Below, piece by piece: positions 5,455 to 13,429 of a stretch of 14,835 bases of DNA. The notes below the pieces were generated by a model. The model had not been told where the DNA came from. It saw only the letters and a list, made by a program, of their open reading frames with translations, and did not search any database. How positions within the stretch are numbered: the stretch's first letter is position 1; every line of letters starts with the position of its first letter. A program made the translations under genes and the position numbers. The stretch covers positions 1 to 14,835 of the forward strand of contig JABHNP010000318.1 of the NCBI GenBank assembly GCA_018694455.1, read 5' to 3'. Source of the DNA: Planctomycetaceae bacterium (GTDB lineage Bacteria > Planctomycetota > Planctomycetia > Pirellulales > UBA1268).

Positions 5455-6342
5455 CTCTAGTTTCCCGAAGCACTCGTCTCTTTCTCGGCAACGCTCAAGT
5501 GAAACCCATGATTGATCTTGGGCCACATTGAAATCTTCACGTGATGCCGGCAATGCTTTACCACTTGATGCCAAACGGTGAATAACTCCTCTATCAAGCT
5601 GTGTAAGTCGCATTGCGTGAACTCGGTAGTCGAGAAAAGCTTCCCAGCATAGCGGGAACAGCTTTGCAATAATTTCGTAGCCAATAGTCTCCGCATATCT
5701 TCGAATTTCAAGCTGTGCGTGGCTATCCATCCTCAACGCAAGGAAATGTAAGAGATTATGAAGATCTATTTTCCAATATGCTTCGGTATATGTTGAGAGT
5801 GGCAAGTCTTTACGTGCTTGCTCGCGTGCAATGCCAGCTTGCAACCTTTCCTCATAAACTTTACGGGCAAGACTTTGCAACTCTTGTTCGGATTGAGTTA
5901 ATGGGTGCCCGTCATTGTCTCTGAGGAAACCATCCGACCCCTGTCGATTGGATGTTGCTTGGCTTCTCCATCCATCGTTCCCGGTGCTTTGCATGGAATC
6001 GATTGCTAGTGAATATCGAGTTGAGTACTCATTAATGTTTGCAGTCCGGTGTCGAACCCATTGTCGCCAACAATCCATCGGCACCCGCACGAGAAATTTC
6101 ACCTCGGTCATCTCAAACGGCGTGGTGTGTGCATGCCTGAGCAGATATCGAATCAATTGTCGGTCATCACTGACTTTTCTAGTTCCCTCGCCATAACTTA
6201 CTCTTGCCGCTTGCACGACGGAGGCGTCGTTCCCCATAACATCAACGACCGTCACAAACCCGTCATCAAGAACAGGGAATTTTTTCCACCGAAGGCTGTC
6301 TAGTGAAGGAGTAGCTTGTGCTGTTGAGTGTTCAGATGACAT
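5428..6342 (-). CDS. thyX: Flavin-dependent thymidylate synthase ThyX
   Basis: A 304-residue protein with the ThyX signature at residues 97-109 (RHRTANINEYSTR), flanked by LRHAHTTPFEMTEVKF (68-83), whose His and Glu residues help bind FAD and substrate. ThyX makes dTMP from dUMP using methylenetetrahydrofolate, with FAD and NAD(P)H as reductant, and does not share the fold of ThyA. It is longer than many ThyX proteins (~220-250) because of N- and C-terminal extensions. The ATG at 6342 has AAGG about 8 nt upstream. A weak promoter-like pair lies upstream on this strand (TTGCCA 6398-6393, TATATT 6373-6368, spacer 19). The last 27 bp overlap moeA tail to tail. Confidence 0.94.
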   Translation of the reverse strand: MSSEHSTAQATPSLDSLRWKKFPVLDDGFVTVVDVMGNDASVVQAARVSYGEGTRKVSDDRQLIRYLLRHAHTTPFEMTEVKFLVRVPMDCWRQWVRHRTANINEYSTRYSLAIDSMQSTGNDGWRSQATSNRQGSDGFLRDNDGHPLTQSEQELQSLARKVYEERLQAGIAREQARKDLPLSTYTEAYWKIDLHNLLHFLALRMDSHAQLEIRRYAETIGYEIIAKLFPLCWEAFLDYRVHAMRLTQLDRGVIHRLASSGKALPASREDFNVAQDQSWVSLERCRERDECFGKLESLGLVAES

Positions 6343-6465
6343 GGATATACCTTAAGGCAGCAAATAAAATATAGACACAGGATGAACTTCTCTGGCAATC
6401 ACTGCAACCGTCGGTCGTGTCGCAAGTTAATCACGCCATTCTGTAATGCAATGGTCGCTTGAAAT

Positions 6466-6813
6466 TCAACTAAAAAAGTTATCGCCATATAGGTTTATAG
6501 GCGGACATGTGGTGACGGTTACGTCTCCATTGACTCGTGTTTGGCATGCGAGTCGCATGGTTTCTTCATTGCCGATGTAGGCCATAGAGACACCCATGCG
6601 AGCTTTTTCGAGAATCCCTCTTGGGCTTGTGTTTTCCATTCCTTTTGTGATGAGCACTCGGCAGCTCCCACAAGACGCCATTCCATGGCAATTGAGGACT
6701 TTATGAACACCAGGGTATAGCGAGACACCTGCGGCAATCGCCTCTTTGCGAAGGTTGGCACCCTCAGGAACTTGAATTTCTTTTTTCTCTGTAGCGAAGG
6801 TTATCGTCGGCAT
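6466..6813 (-). CDS. 2Fe-2S ferredoxin
   Basis: 115 residues starting at MPTITFATEKKE (ATG 6813, GAGAG upstream). Cluster ligands are C42-X5-C48-X2-C51 (NCHGMASCGSC) and C90 (RLACQTR), the spacing of adrenodoxin-type and related 2Fe-2S ferredoxins. A fifth Cys (C103) lies near the C-terminus. It is a soluble one-electron carrier; the partner is unknown. An in-frame extension to 6927 would overlap the divergent gene at 6912 and does not look like ferredoxin, so the short form is preferred. It lies 123 bp upstream of thyX on the same strand. Co-transcription is possible, though ThyX itself usually takes electrons from NAD(P)H. Confidence 0.9.
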   Translation of the reverse strand: MPTITFATEKKEIQVPEGANLRKEAIAAGVSLYPGVHKVLNCHGMASCGSCRVLITKGMENTSPRGILEKARMGVSMAYIGNEETMRLACQTRVNGDVTVTTCPPINLYGDNFFS

Positions 6814-6911
6814 AGGATTCTCTCGATAGGAAGGCCTTTGTTTCCCGATACTGTAGTCATCTGAGCCGTTTGCTTCCAGCGCGGCTAGACTAACCCCGGA
6901 GGAATAGATGA

Positions 6912-7166
6912 ATGGCCGAATTATCACGATATCAGCGTCAGGTCGTAAAAAACTACTACGAGAACCTAGATACAGCTCTTGTGCAGCGACTTGGTGAACA
7001 AGTTACTGATCTTTATCTTGCCGAGGGGAAGAAACGCACGAAAATCTGGGCCTCTGTTGCCAAATCTTTGGAAAAACTCGAAGTTGCTCAATCGACAATT
7101 GATCGGATTGTTGCATCAGATGATGCTCAGCAACTTGCTAAGCTCCTCCAGGAATTATGGGGTTAA
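6912..7166 (+). CDS. Small soluble protein of unknown function
   Basis: 84 residues with a strong ribosome site (GGAGG 6898-6902, 9 nt before the ATG). It is charged, rich in predicted helix (RYQRQVVKNYYENLDTALVQ, then residues such as LYLAEGKKRTKIW), and has no Cys, signal peptide or membrane segment. It reads like a conserved planctomycete helical protein, but I cannot name the family. It is divergent from the ferredoxin gene with a 98-bp gap, so the two may share a regulatory region. Confidence 0.75.
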   Translation: MAELSRYQRQVVKNYYENLDTALVQRLGEQVTDLYLAEGKKRTKIWASVAKSLEKLEVAQSTIDRIVASDDAQQLAKLLQELWG

Positions 7167-7193
7167 CTCATTCTTGGCTTCACTTTTTAACAA

Positions 7194-7220
7194 AATGTGA
7201 AAAAATAAAATTTTCACATT
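7194..7220. repeat. AT-rich perfect dyad upstream of the PII gene
   Basis: AATGTGAAAA (7194-7203) and TTTTCACATT (7211-7220) are perfect 10-bp inverted arms around a 7-nt centre. The dyad lies 27 bp after the preceding stop and 80 bp before the PII start. It has no GC-rich stem and no separate T-run, so a protein-binding operator is at least as likely as a terminator. Confidence 0.6.
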
Positions 7221-7236
7221 CGATCTGGGTGAATTC

Positions 7237-7264
7237 TAGAACCTAGTAAATTGTAGAACCTAGT
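7237..7264. repeat. Two 11-bp direct repeats upstream of the PII gene
   Basis: TAGAACCTAGT occurs at 7237-7247 and 7254-7264, with a period of 17 bp. Each copy is partly palindromic; the first contains CTAG-AAC-CTAG. Spacing and position, 36 bp before the start codon, suggest tandem regulator sites. The binding protein is unknown. Confidence 0.6.
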
Positions 7265-7300
7265 GTTCCTACAGCGTCCCTGTCTTTCTGGAGCATCTGC

Positions 7301-7606
7301 ATGAAACAGGTTTTAATAATTGTGAAGCCGTTTCTAGCCGAACGTGTCCTTGAAGCAATCGCTGACCTGCAAGTAGATACGCTTGCTGTCCATGAGGTGA
7401 AAGGCTACGGACGACAGAAAAGTTATCTTGATGCTTCTACTGAACAAGACCGATCGCTTGCATTTCTTCCCAAGATTGAAATCCACTGTTGGGTGAAGGA
7501 TTCTCAAATCGATCACTTTATCGATAGCGTGAGTGGAGTTGCGAGAACAGGAAGAATGGGTGATGGAAAATTATTTGTTCTCCCAGTTGCTCAGGTTAGT
7601 GAATAA
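7301..7606 (+). CDS. PII-family signalling protein, noncanonical T-loop
   Basis: 101 residues beginning MKQVLIIVKPFLAERVLEAI, a PII fold. The nucleotide-binding elements keep GlnB numbering: GYGRQK (35-40) and TGRMGDGK (83-90, with K90). The T-loop (about 37-55) lacks the AEY segment and the uridylylated Tyr51 of GlnB/GlnK, having Arg at that position, and the C-terminal tail is short (FVLPVAQVSE). It probably binds ATP/ADP as a trimer, but regulation by uridylylation is unlikely. No amtB or glnA is adjacent, so it may belong to a divergent PII group outside classical nitrogen control. GGAG lies about 9 nt before the ATG. The 3' end overlaps the convergent gene by 11 bp. Confidence 0.9.
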   Translation: MKQVLIIVKPFLAERVLEAIADLQVDTLAVHEVKGYGRQKSYLDASTEQDRSLAFLPKIEIHCWVKDSQIDHFIDSVSGVARTGRMGDGKLFVLPVAQVSE

Positions 7607-8486
7607 AGATGCCTGTCGCATACCAGATGCTATCTGTGCCTTGCCGAATATCGTAACCGAAGGCAGACTGCTCGCCATAAACTGCTCGCCAATGGCCGGG
7701 TGATTGCCGCCAGCAAGAAACACAGTCGACACAAGAATCAAGCAGATCTTGTCCTGGCCAGCTCTCCGCGCACACTTCTTTTGCTATTCCGCCGTGTAAA
7801 TGAAGTTGTTGTGAGCGACGTTGCCAGTCATGATGACCTTGCTTTTGTAGCTGTGCCTGATGGGCGGAGTGTGAAGTCGCAGCTTCGCTGAGTGTAGTGT
7901 CAAAGATTCCATTTGTGCTGTTAGGGCGATCAATATGTCTACGGACAGCTAGGATCATCGACCGTTGTGTCAAAGAGCCAGTGGGTAATCCCGGGAGCAA
8001 CAAAATGTCTGATGGTTGAAATGTGTAATACCGACCGTCTTGTCTTGGCAGTGTAGAAACGACTCGGCCATGCATTGTTTTATGAGCGTAGTCAACAACA
8101 AATAGTCCAGGTCCTTTTCGGAGTTGTTGCAAGGAATTTGAATGAAGGAGAGTGATTGAAGTCTTGTTGAAATTAAGTTCACAAAAAATCCATTGTGTTT
8201 TTGAATGAATAAAAACTTTTCTGACAGAGGGTTCTGCAAGTTGTTGAGTGACTGGATCATTGGCATCGGTTAGATTTTTCGCACGAATTGACACCAATAG
8301 CATCGCTGACTTTTCTTTCGCAATTCTTGTGGCTTCCCCGTAATCTGAAGATTCAATGATTTCCTGCGGTACGGTCGAACGAGATGTATTTGTCTGATCA
8401 CTAGCTCCAAAACATTGGCAGCTCAGAGCGAATATGAAAACTATTGTGGCTGGTTGCAGAAGAGGGCAATAACGGTTTGGTGCCAT
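7596..8486 (-). CDS. Secreted protein with thioredoxin-like N-terminal and CAP-like C-terminal regions
   Basis: 296 residues. Residues 1-28 (hydrophobic IVFIFALSCQCFGA) look like a signal peptide. Residues 49-155 have the layout of a thioredoxin-like fold (EATRIAKEKSAMLLVSIRA, later GPGLFVVDYAHKTMHG), but no CXXC motif is present, so redox activity is doubtful. Residues 206-296 (HSAHQAQLQKQGHHDWQRR, EVCAESWPGQ, SCWRQSPGHW, AFGYDI, WYATGIF) resemble the CAP/SCP secretory fold: His near the start of the region, the SPGHW element, and a closing strand. Function is unknown. The start ATG 8486 has no clear ribosome site. It overlaps the PII gene tail to tail by 11 bp. Confidence 0.75.
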   Translation of the reverse strand: MAPNRYCPLLQPATIVFIFALSCQCFGASDQTNTSRSTVPQEIIESSDYGEATRIAKEKSAMLLVSIRAKNLTDANDPVTQQLAEPSVRKVFIHSKTQWIFCELNFNKTSITLLHSNSLQQLRKGPGLFVVDYAHKTMHGRVVSTLPRQDGRYYTFQPSDILLLPGLPTGSLTQRSMILAVRRHIDRPNSTNGIFDTTLSEAATSHSAHQAQLQKQGHHDWQRRSQQLHLHGGIAKEVCAESWPGQDLLDSCVDCVSCWRQSPGHWRAVYGEQSAFGYDIRQGTDSIWYATGIFIH

Positions 8487-8674
8487 GGCAAAAACGGGGG
8501 CTGGTGTCTTGTGAGGTAAGAATTTCTATGAAATTATGGGTTCTTCTATCACTCATATTCAATCGTTCAAGTGAAAATCTGACAATGGTTGGGCACGGAA
8601 ATCTGATAGAAATGCAGGAAATCAGTGGTTTTTGATGTCGTCGTTGTAAAACATGCTCAGAACCGTGGGGCAGG

Positions 8675-8723
8675 CTGTAGAGTCTGCTGTAGAGTCGTAG
8701 GCCCTAAAATCGCTACACTCTAC
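8675..8723 (+). repeat. Direct and inverted repeat cluster upstream of the 8767 gene
   Basis: CTGTAGAGTC occurs twice (8675-8684, 8687-8696). The second copy begins a hairpin: GTAGAGT-c-GTAG (8689-8700) pairs with CTACACTCTAC (8713-8723) over 11 bp with one bulged C and a 12-nt loop. There is no T-run, so it is more like an operator or 5' leader structure than a terminator. The rest of 8487-8766 shows nothing assignable. Confidence 0.55.
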
Positions 8724-8766
8724 TTAATCGTTCCTGTTTCCGATCTTTTGCAGTCAGGCGAATGTA

Positions 8767-10611
8767 ATGCTCCGTCACGTTGCCGCAGTTGTTGTGGTCT
8801 CTTTTTCCAGTATTAGTATTTTCGGGATCTGCGGTGCAGCAGACATTGCTGATTTGGGCAAAGAGCCCATTGGAAAAGTTCCACCGTTCAAAAAACCGGG
8901 CGAGAATGCTCTGCTCGAAGCATCAACGGATCTTGGTGAATCACTTAAGCCATTGAATAAACTTCTGTCGAGAAGTGCGAGTGGTGTTGATTGGCGAAGC
9001 TATCTGGATTGGTCGGCGCTTGAGATTCAAGCAAATGCAGGAAAAGAACTCGATGTGAGTGCCTTGCTGAAGTTGTATCGACGATTCAATGCGGATGAAA
9101 ATGGGTTGGAAATGTATCAATTTGTTACGGTGCGACGAGCACTGGCTGCAGCAATTGAGGTCGCCGTAGCCGCAAACAATGATCAAGCCTCTGAGACCTA
9201 TACGAAAAGAATTAAAAAGCTTAATGGTCTCATGAAAACGGCAGCAAAGGAAAAGACGTCAAAGTCTCTCGACGGAGTCGGCCCCCTTTTGGCAAGGCTA
9301 CTTGAGTCTCGACAGGCTTCTAAAATTGTGGCGAGGATTCGAAGTGCAGTTGACCGGCCTAATCTTTTCATGAGTGTTGATGAAAGCTTGCTTTCATCAG
9401 CGGTAAATCGTGTCGTAGACCGCGTATCTCCCGTGAATGAATTTGTCTTGGGAACACCTGTACGGGGAACTGGGCATACCAGTGGGATGGTACTCCTTGA
9501 TTTCATTCCTTCCGCGCATCGGGCGGTAACGCAGTTGTCATTTCAAGCAACTAATTTAGCGAATACAAAGAGTACGAAAGGACCGGTTACTGTCTGCTCG
9601 GAAGGCGTGACGGAGCTGTCTGCTCAGAAACGCATTTATATCAATGACGAGCGTTTGTGGGCTGATCAAACTGTTGCAACGGCTTCGACAAAAACGCGAA
9701 TGACTGGAATAGGAATAAAGAGCCGGTTTGGCAAGAATTTCATTCGCCGTATTGCGACAAAAAAAGTTTCAGAAATGAAGCCCAAAATCGAGGCTATCAG
9801 TGAAAAGCGGGCTCAGGAACGAGTTCGTCAGGAGTTTGAGGCTGAGACAGCGAGTGCAATCAGTGAAGCGTCACGAGATTATGAGCAAAAATTCCGTCAG
9901 CCACTCAAAGTGCGTGGTTGGTATCCTGAATTACTGCGAATGAGCACGACAGATGACAAGCTTGCTGTTGTTGGTAGAAAAGCTTTGCGTGATCAAATTG
10001 CGGCGTTTACGAGTCCCCCGGAGGCGGACAGCGATGCTGTTCTATCAGTTCGAGTTCATGAGACACTTGTTAATAACGCGAGTGAGATTACCTTGGCCGG
10101 CCGAACCATCACTCAAGAGTTTGTTGAAGAACAGTTAAAAGAGCGTGATGGTGAATTGCCAGAATCACTAACGAGTGACCCTGATCAGCCGCCGTGGTCG
10201 ATTACTTTTGCAAAAAGGAAGCCCGTAGAGGTTAATGCCAGTAACGGGAGAATTAAACTGACTGTTCGTGGGAGTCGCTATACGTCAGGCGATCGTGAAT
10301 TTCCAGCAATGGATATTTCAGTTGCATACCGTATTAAAGCTGATGCTGACCAAATTCGTTTGGTACGAGATGGTGAGGTTCAAATCTATCCTCCTGGTTT
10401 TATTCCCGGAGGTGACAAGAAACTGAGTGTTTCTGAAACTTCCCTGAGAAGAATTCTTCAGAAGCGTTTTGGCAAGGTTTTCAAAGAAAATATCACCGTT
10501 GATCCACTTGAGCTACCTGATCAGCTCGCCGCCGCTGGTCCACTGCCAATGGAGCAGTTCGAGGCCCATAAAGACGGGTGGATGGCTATTGGGTGGCGAG
10601 AAAAGGATTGA
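8767..10611 (+). CDS. Large secreted protein of unknown function
   Basis: 614 residues with a clear signal peptide (about 1-24, AVVVVSFSSISIFGICGA, cleavage before ADIADLG). No known domain or catalytic motif is recognised. Residues 30-230 look helical and charged. Residues 255-340 look beta-rich (SGMVLLDFIPSAHRAVTQLS, KGPVTVCSEGVT). About 345-395 is a charged helix that may form a coiled coil (KRAQERVRQEFEAETASAIS). The C-terminal third is again mixed beta (NGRIKLTVRGSRYTSGDREF). It is probably a planctomycete-specific envelope or periplasmic protein. A start-stop ATGTAA (8762-8767) overlaps the start codon as ATGTAATG. Ribosome site is weak (CAGGCGA). It converges on the SGNH gene. Confidence 0.82.
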   Translation: MLRHVAAVVVVSFSSISIFGICGAADIADLGKEPIGKVPPFKKPGENALLEASTDLGESLKPLNKLLSRSASGVDWRSYLDWSALEIQANAGKELDVSALLKLYRRFNADENGLEMYQFVTVRRALAAAIEVAVAANNDQASETYTKRIKKLNGLMKTAAKEKTSKSLDGVGPLLARLLESRQASKIVARIRSAVDRPNLFMSVDESLLSSAVNRVVDRVSPVNEFVLGTPVRGTGHTSGMVLLDFIPSAHRAVTQLSFQATNLANTKSTKGPVTVCSEGVTELSAQKRIYINDERLWADQTVATASTKTRMTGIGIKSRFGKNFIRRIATKKVSEMKPKIEAISEKRAQERVRQEFEAETASAISEASRDYEQKFRQPLKVRGWYPELLRMSTTDDKLAVVGRKALRDQIAAFTSPPEADSDAVLSVRVHETLVNNASEITLAGRTITQEFVEEQLKERDGELPESLTSDPDQPPWSITFAKRKPVEVNASNGRIKLTVRGSRYTSGDREFPAMDISVAYRIKADADQIRLVRDGEVQIYPPGFIPGGDKKLSVSETSLRRILQKRFGKVFKENITVDPLELPDQLAAAGPLPMEQFEAHKDGWMAIGWREKD

Positions 10612-10632
10612 GGTTCAGTGAAGAGTTTAGTG

Positions 10633-10673
10633 GCAGTGCACTGCGGTAGGGTTCACTATCAGGGCTGGTAGTG
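10633..10673. repeat. Palindrome and hairpin between convergent genes
   Basis: GCAGTGCACTGC (10633-10644) is a perfect 12-bp palindrome. CACTATCAG (10654-10662) pairs with CTGGTAGTG (10665-10673), with one T-G wobble. They lie between two convergent genes, where terminators are expected, but neither has a T-run on either strand. Confidence 0.4.
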
Positions 10674-10744
10674 CCAAATCAACTTTGAAGCGGCCTGTAG
10701 TCGCATGATCTCCAGCTTGTTAAACAATGAGTAAGGACGATTAC

Positions 10745-11710
10745 TCAGTTGGAACGAATTATTGTAGTGAGTCGGTTAGCCTCGGTGATTGCTTCATCAA
10801 TTGGAAGCCCCTGAGGAATACCAGGCCGAGTATGGCCAGCAGCTGAAATATAAGCGTTGCGAAGTATTTCGAGTCTTTGCGTGACAACTGGCAAGAGGTG
10901 ATCAGTTTTTTTGGCACTCCATATGCTGGGGACACCTAGGTCATTGAGCACCGCCCGGCAAATTGCCCAATGACCGTCATCTCCAGGGTGCACAGTGTCT
11001 TGAGCAAAAATAAATGAAGGATTATTAACACGATTCAGTTCAAGTAATTGCTTCATTGGGCCGTGAATATCGATGACCATCCAGCCGTCTTGTCGCTTTG
11101 AAAGCAACCATTCGGAGTACTGTTCAAGAACGATGTCGTAATCAGTCGTACCCGCAGGGCCGAGCTTGTCGGGGCGTTGGTCGTATACCGGTGGGGTGAG
11201 GTGAATGATCTGTGCTCCGATGGCCTCGACTTTCTCATGAAGCTGAGTAGTTCCTACCTGAAACTTATGAAATCGTGCAGGATCAAAAGGCTGATAGATG
11301 CCGCAGTTCATGCCGTAAAAAGCGAGTACGACATCGGGTCGACTGATCTGCAGCACCCGATTCAGGCGTTCGTGCAAATTTGGTCGTGGAAATTTACCAC
11401 CCGCATGTCCATTTTCCGAGAGCCCAGAAACGGTCTCACTTGGGAGTGCCATATCGATTACTTGGGCAGAAGTGCCAGCTGTCTCCATCCAGCATGTAAG
11501 ATACGAAACCCATCGCCCGCTGTATGTGATGGAGTCACCAAGGATAACTACTCGATTGGCTTCGATAAGCAATCGGTGAAGGTTTGGCTCAGTCTTGTGC
11601 GGGCTGGCAGCAGAAAGGCTAATTGGAGTAACTGTCCAAAGCCAGCTGTAAGCGAGAACGCTTAACACAACTGGTCGTAAGTGCCTTGTTATCACCAAAA
11701 ACGACGTCAT
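10745..11710 (-). CDS. Secreted SGNH/GDSL-family hydrolase
   Basis: 321 residues with an N-terminal signal peptide or anchor (about 1-35). SGNH blocks are visible: VVILGDSITYSG (nucleophile S60), FYGMNCGI (N135) and AQDTVHPGDDGH (D238 and H241). The block II Gly is less certain, in LPSETVSGL. The family hydrolyses ester bonds, often acetyl groups of polysaccharides or small esters; the substrate is unknown. The ATG (11710) begins 1 nt after the stop of the upstream beta-propeller gene (TGA-g-ATG), so the two are almost certainly translated from one message. The context suggests work on extracytoplasmic or scavenged polymer, which is inference. Confidence 0.9.
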   Translation of the reverse strand: MTSFLVITRHLRPVVLSVLAYSWLWTVTPISLSAASPHKTEPNLHRLLIEANRVVILGDSITYSGRWVSYLTCWMETAGTSAQVIDMALPSETVSGLSENGHAGGKFPRPNLHERLNRVLQISRPDVVLAFYGMNCGIYQPFDPARFHKFQVGTTQLHEKVEAIGAQIIHLTPPVYDQRPDKLGPAGTTDYDIVLEQYSEWLLSKRQDGWMVIDIHGPMKQLLELNRVNNPSFIFAQDTVHPGDDGHWAICRAVLNDLGVPSIWSAKKTDHLLPVVTQRLEILRNAYISAAGHTRPGIPQGLPIDEAITEANRLTTIIRSN

Positions 11711-11711
11711 C

Positions 11712-13370
11712 TCAGTCTACTGCTTTCGGCACTGGTTTTGCGCCTTCTCTGATTGCAAAAAGGTGGCTTCGGTTTGCTATGTACAGCGTGTCGTTCGCCA
11801 CAATTGGTGTTGTGTAAACACTGTTACCCATATTGATCTCTGTAATGAGTTCCATATCTTTCGACAATTTGAAAATGCAAACATCGCCGTCTTCATCACC
11901 GATGTAGACTTTACCATCAACAAGCAGAGGAGATCCCCAGCTAGCAGCCAGCATGTCGTATGTCCAATGTGGTTTTCCAGTTGAAACATCAAGGCAATGA
12001 AAAAGTCCACTAAAATCTGCGACAAAGAGCAGGTTGTTTTTGATTGCGACCGTGCCGCAGGTGCGGTGCATTGTTTCCTCAAAGCCGAGTTTCCCATTTC
12101 CATCGGCATCAAATCCTGGGTAGTGCCAAACAGCTGCTGAGTTGGGATTGGGGCATGCCGCCTCCCCGTTTTCGGTATCGACGGCCTGGAGTCGACGATG
12201 CGGAAGCGGTGTGTCTGGATCTTTAAGACTAATGGCAAGTTCAGGGCTTGTGTCACCCCGCATTGTTGGGTCTATACACCAGAGATGACCAGTTCCTTCA
12301 CCATGCTCCGGGTCTTCACCAACTGCTATATAAACAAGGCCTTTGTGGAAAACTGGAGTTCCGATGATACTGTTTCTGTCGGCACGTCCACCGAGTGAAT
12401 ACTTAGACTCTTTTGGGTTGCAATCAAACTGCCAAAGAAGTTTTGCACTGCCGTTACCATCTCCACGTGCGTCAAAGCTATAGACCCAGCCATCACCACC
12501 ACCGAAAAATACCTGAGGTACACCGTCAACTTCTGCGTAACCGGGACTTGACCATTGGCCATGAAGAACGTTTGAGCCCGGTGAGGCGTCCGTCCATAAG
12601 ACATTGCCATTTCTCTTATCAACACAGATAAAGCTCGGTGCATCTGGATTCGGCAAGCTGATATGTCCTTCATCAACACCGTTGCTCGTATTTACGAAGA
12701 GTAGAGTGCCTGCTCCTGTGACACTGCAGGAGCACATATTGTGTTGTGATACGCCAAGGGCGGTCATCATATTTAATACCCATACAACATCTGCTTCAGA
12801 TTCTGTTTCGGTACTTTCTTCGGTAAAAGGGCCATCATTTTCACCGTCTCGGAAGCCCTCTGTGTCGAGGCATTTGACCTCACCACGACTACTTACGTAC
12901 CAAAGTCGCTCACCTTCGACTAAGGGGGAGCAACAGATTCCTTGAAGAGGCCAGTCGTGTACTCGACCTGTTGGAAGTTTTTCACTCGAATCTTGCCAGA
13001 GGAACGACCCGTTCGTAACGTCAAAGGCAATGAGGCAGCCCAGATCTACTTTTGCTGGATACCGTTCGATCCAACCATTGCCATTGTTTGTTCCAACAAA
13101 TATTTTTCCATTTGAGACAACTGGGTTGCCGTAACTCTGGCTACCAAGTGTGGCCACCCAAGCAATGTTCATGCTCGTATCGGAATCCCATTTCCCGGTT
13201 TCATAGTCAAACTCACCAGGCTCCCATTCGATTGGTATTTTGGCTGCTTCTGTCACATTATTGCGATGAGGTGAACCACCCCATTGGTTCCAATCCTTGG
13301 CGGAAGCTGTTTTAGATACGAATAGAGTAAATCCGACAAAGAAGAAAAAAAGAATACTCAAAGATCTCAA
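11712..13370 (-). CDS. Secreted PQQ-type beta-propeller protein with EF-hand-like loop
   Basis: 552 residues from a TTG start at 13370, preceded by AGAGGAGG with 7-nt spacing. The frame stays open to a GTG at 13394, but that start would place the ribosome site inside the gene. The signal peptide is RSLSILFFFFVGFTLFVS then KTASA/KD. The body is a series of WxG/propeller blades of the PQQ-like/BamB kind (GSQSYGNPVVSNGKIFVGTN, GGDGWVYSFDARGDGNG, GTPVFHKGLVYIAVGEDPEH, GSPLLVDGKVYIGDEDGD). Residues encoded at 12110-12075, DADGNGKLGFEE, match a 12-residue EF-hand calcium loop (D1, D3, N5, E12). There is an acidic insert (TEESTETESEAD) and a CC pair (GICCSP). PQQ binding is not proven. It is a tandem paralogue of the next gene upstream. 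Confidence 0.88.
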   Translation of the reverse strand: MRSLSILFFFFVGFTLFVSKTASAKDWNQWGGSPHRNNVTEAAKIPIEWEPGEFDYETGKWDSDTSMNIAWVATLGSQSYGNPVVSNGKIFVGTNNGNGWIERYPAKVDLGCLIAFDVTNGSFLWQDSSEKLPTGRVHDWPLQGICCSPLVEGERLWYVSSRGEVKCLDTEGFRDGENDGPFTEESTETESEADVVWVLNMMTALGVSQHNMCSCSVTGAGTLLFVNTSNGVDEGHISLPNPDAPSFICVDKRNGNVLWTDASPGSNVLHGQWSSPGYAEVDGVPQVFFGGGDGWVYSFDARGDGNGSAKLLWQFDCNPKESKYSLGGRADRNSIIGTPVFHKGLVYIAVGEDPEHGEGTGHLWCIDPTMRGDTSPELAISLKDPDTPLPHRRLQAVDTENGEAACPNPNSAAVWHYPGFDADGNGKLGFEETMHRTCGTVAIKNNLLFVADFSGLFHCLDVSTGKPHWTYDMLAASWGSPLLVDGKVYIGDEDGDVCIFKLSKDMELITEINMGNSVYTTPIVANDTLYIANRSHLFAIREGAKPVPKAVD

Positions 13371-13429
13371 TGAACCGCCTCCTCTGTGACACACCCATAT
13401 ATCTAAGGAAATGAGAATATGAGTACAAA

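Noticed and set aside
4955..5491. 178-codon open frame on the minus strand
   Set aside because: It is antisense to moeA, which has all family motifs, and its translation has no protein-like features.
6814..6927. N-terminal extension of the ferredoxin up to 6927
   Set aside because: The extension does not look like ferredoxin and would overlap the divergent gene at 6912; ATG 6813 starts the conserved domain.
7194..7220. The dyad as an intrinsic terminator of the 6912-7166 gene
   Set aside because: The stem is almost all A/T apart from two G-C pairs, and there is no separate T-run; an operator is equally or more likely, so it is listed only as a repeat.
13371..13394. GTG start at 13394 for the second beta-propeller gene
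   Set aside because: The strong AGAGGAGG ribosome site lies inside that extension and is ideally placed for the TTG at 13370, which also begins a clean signal peptide.
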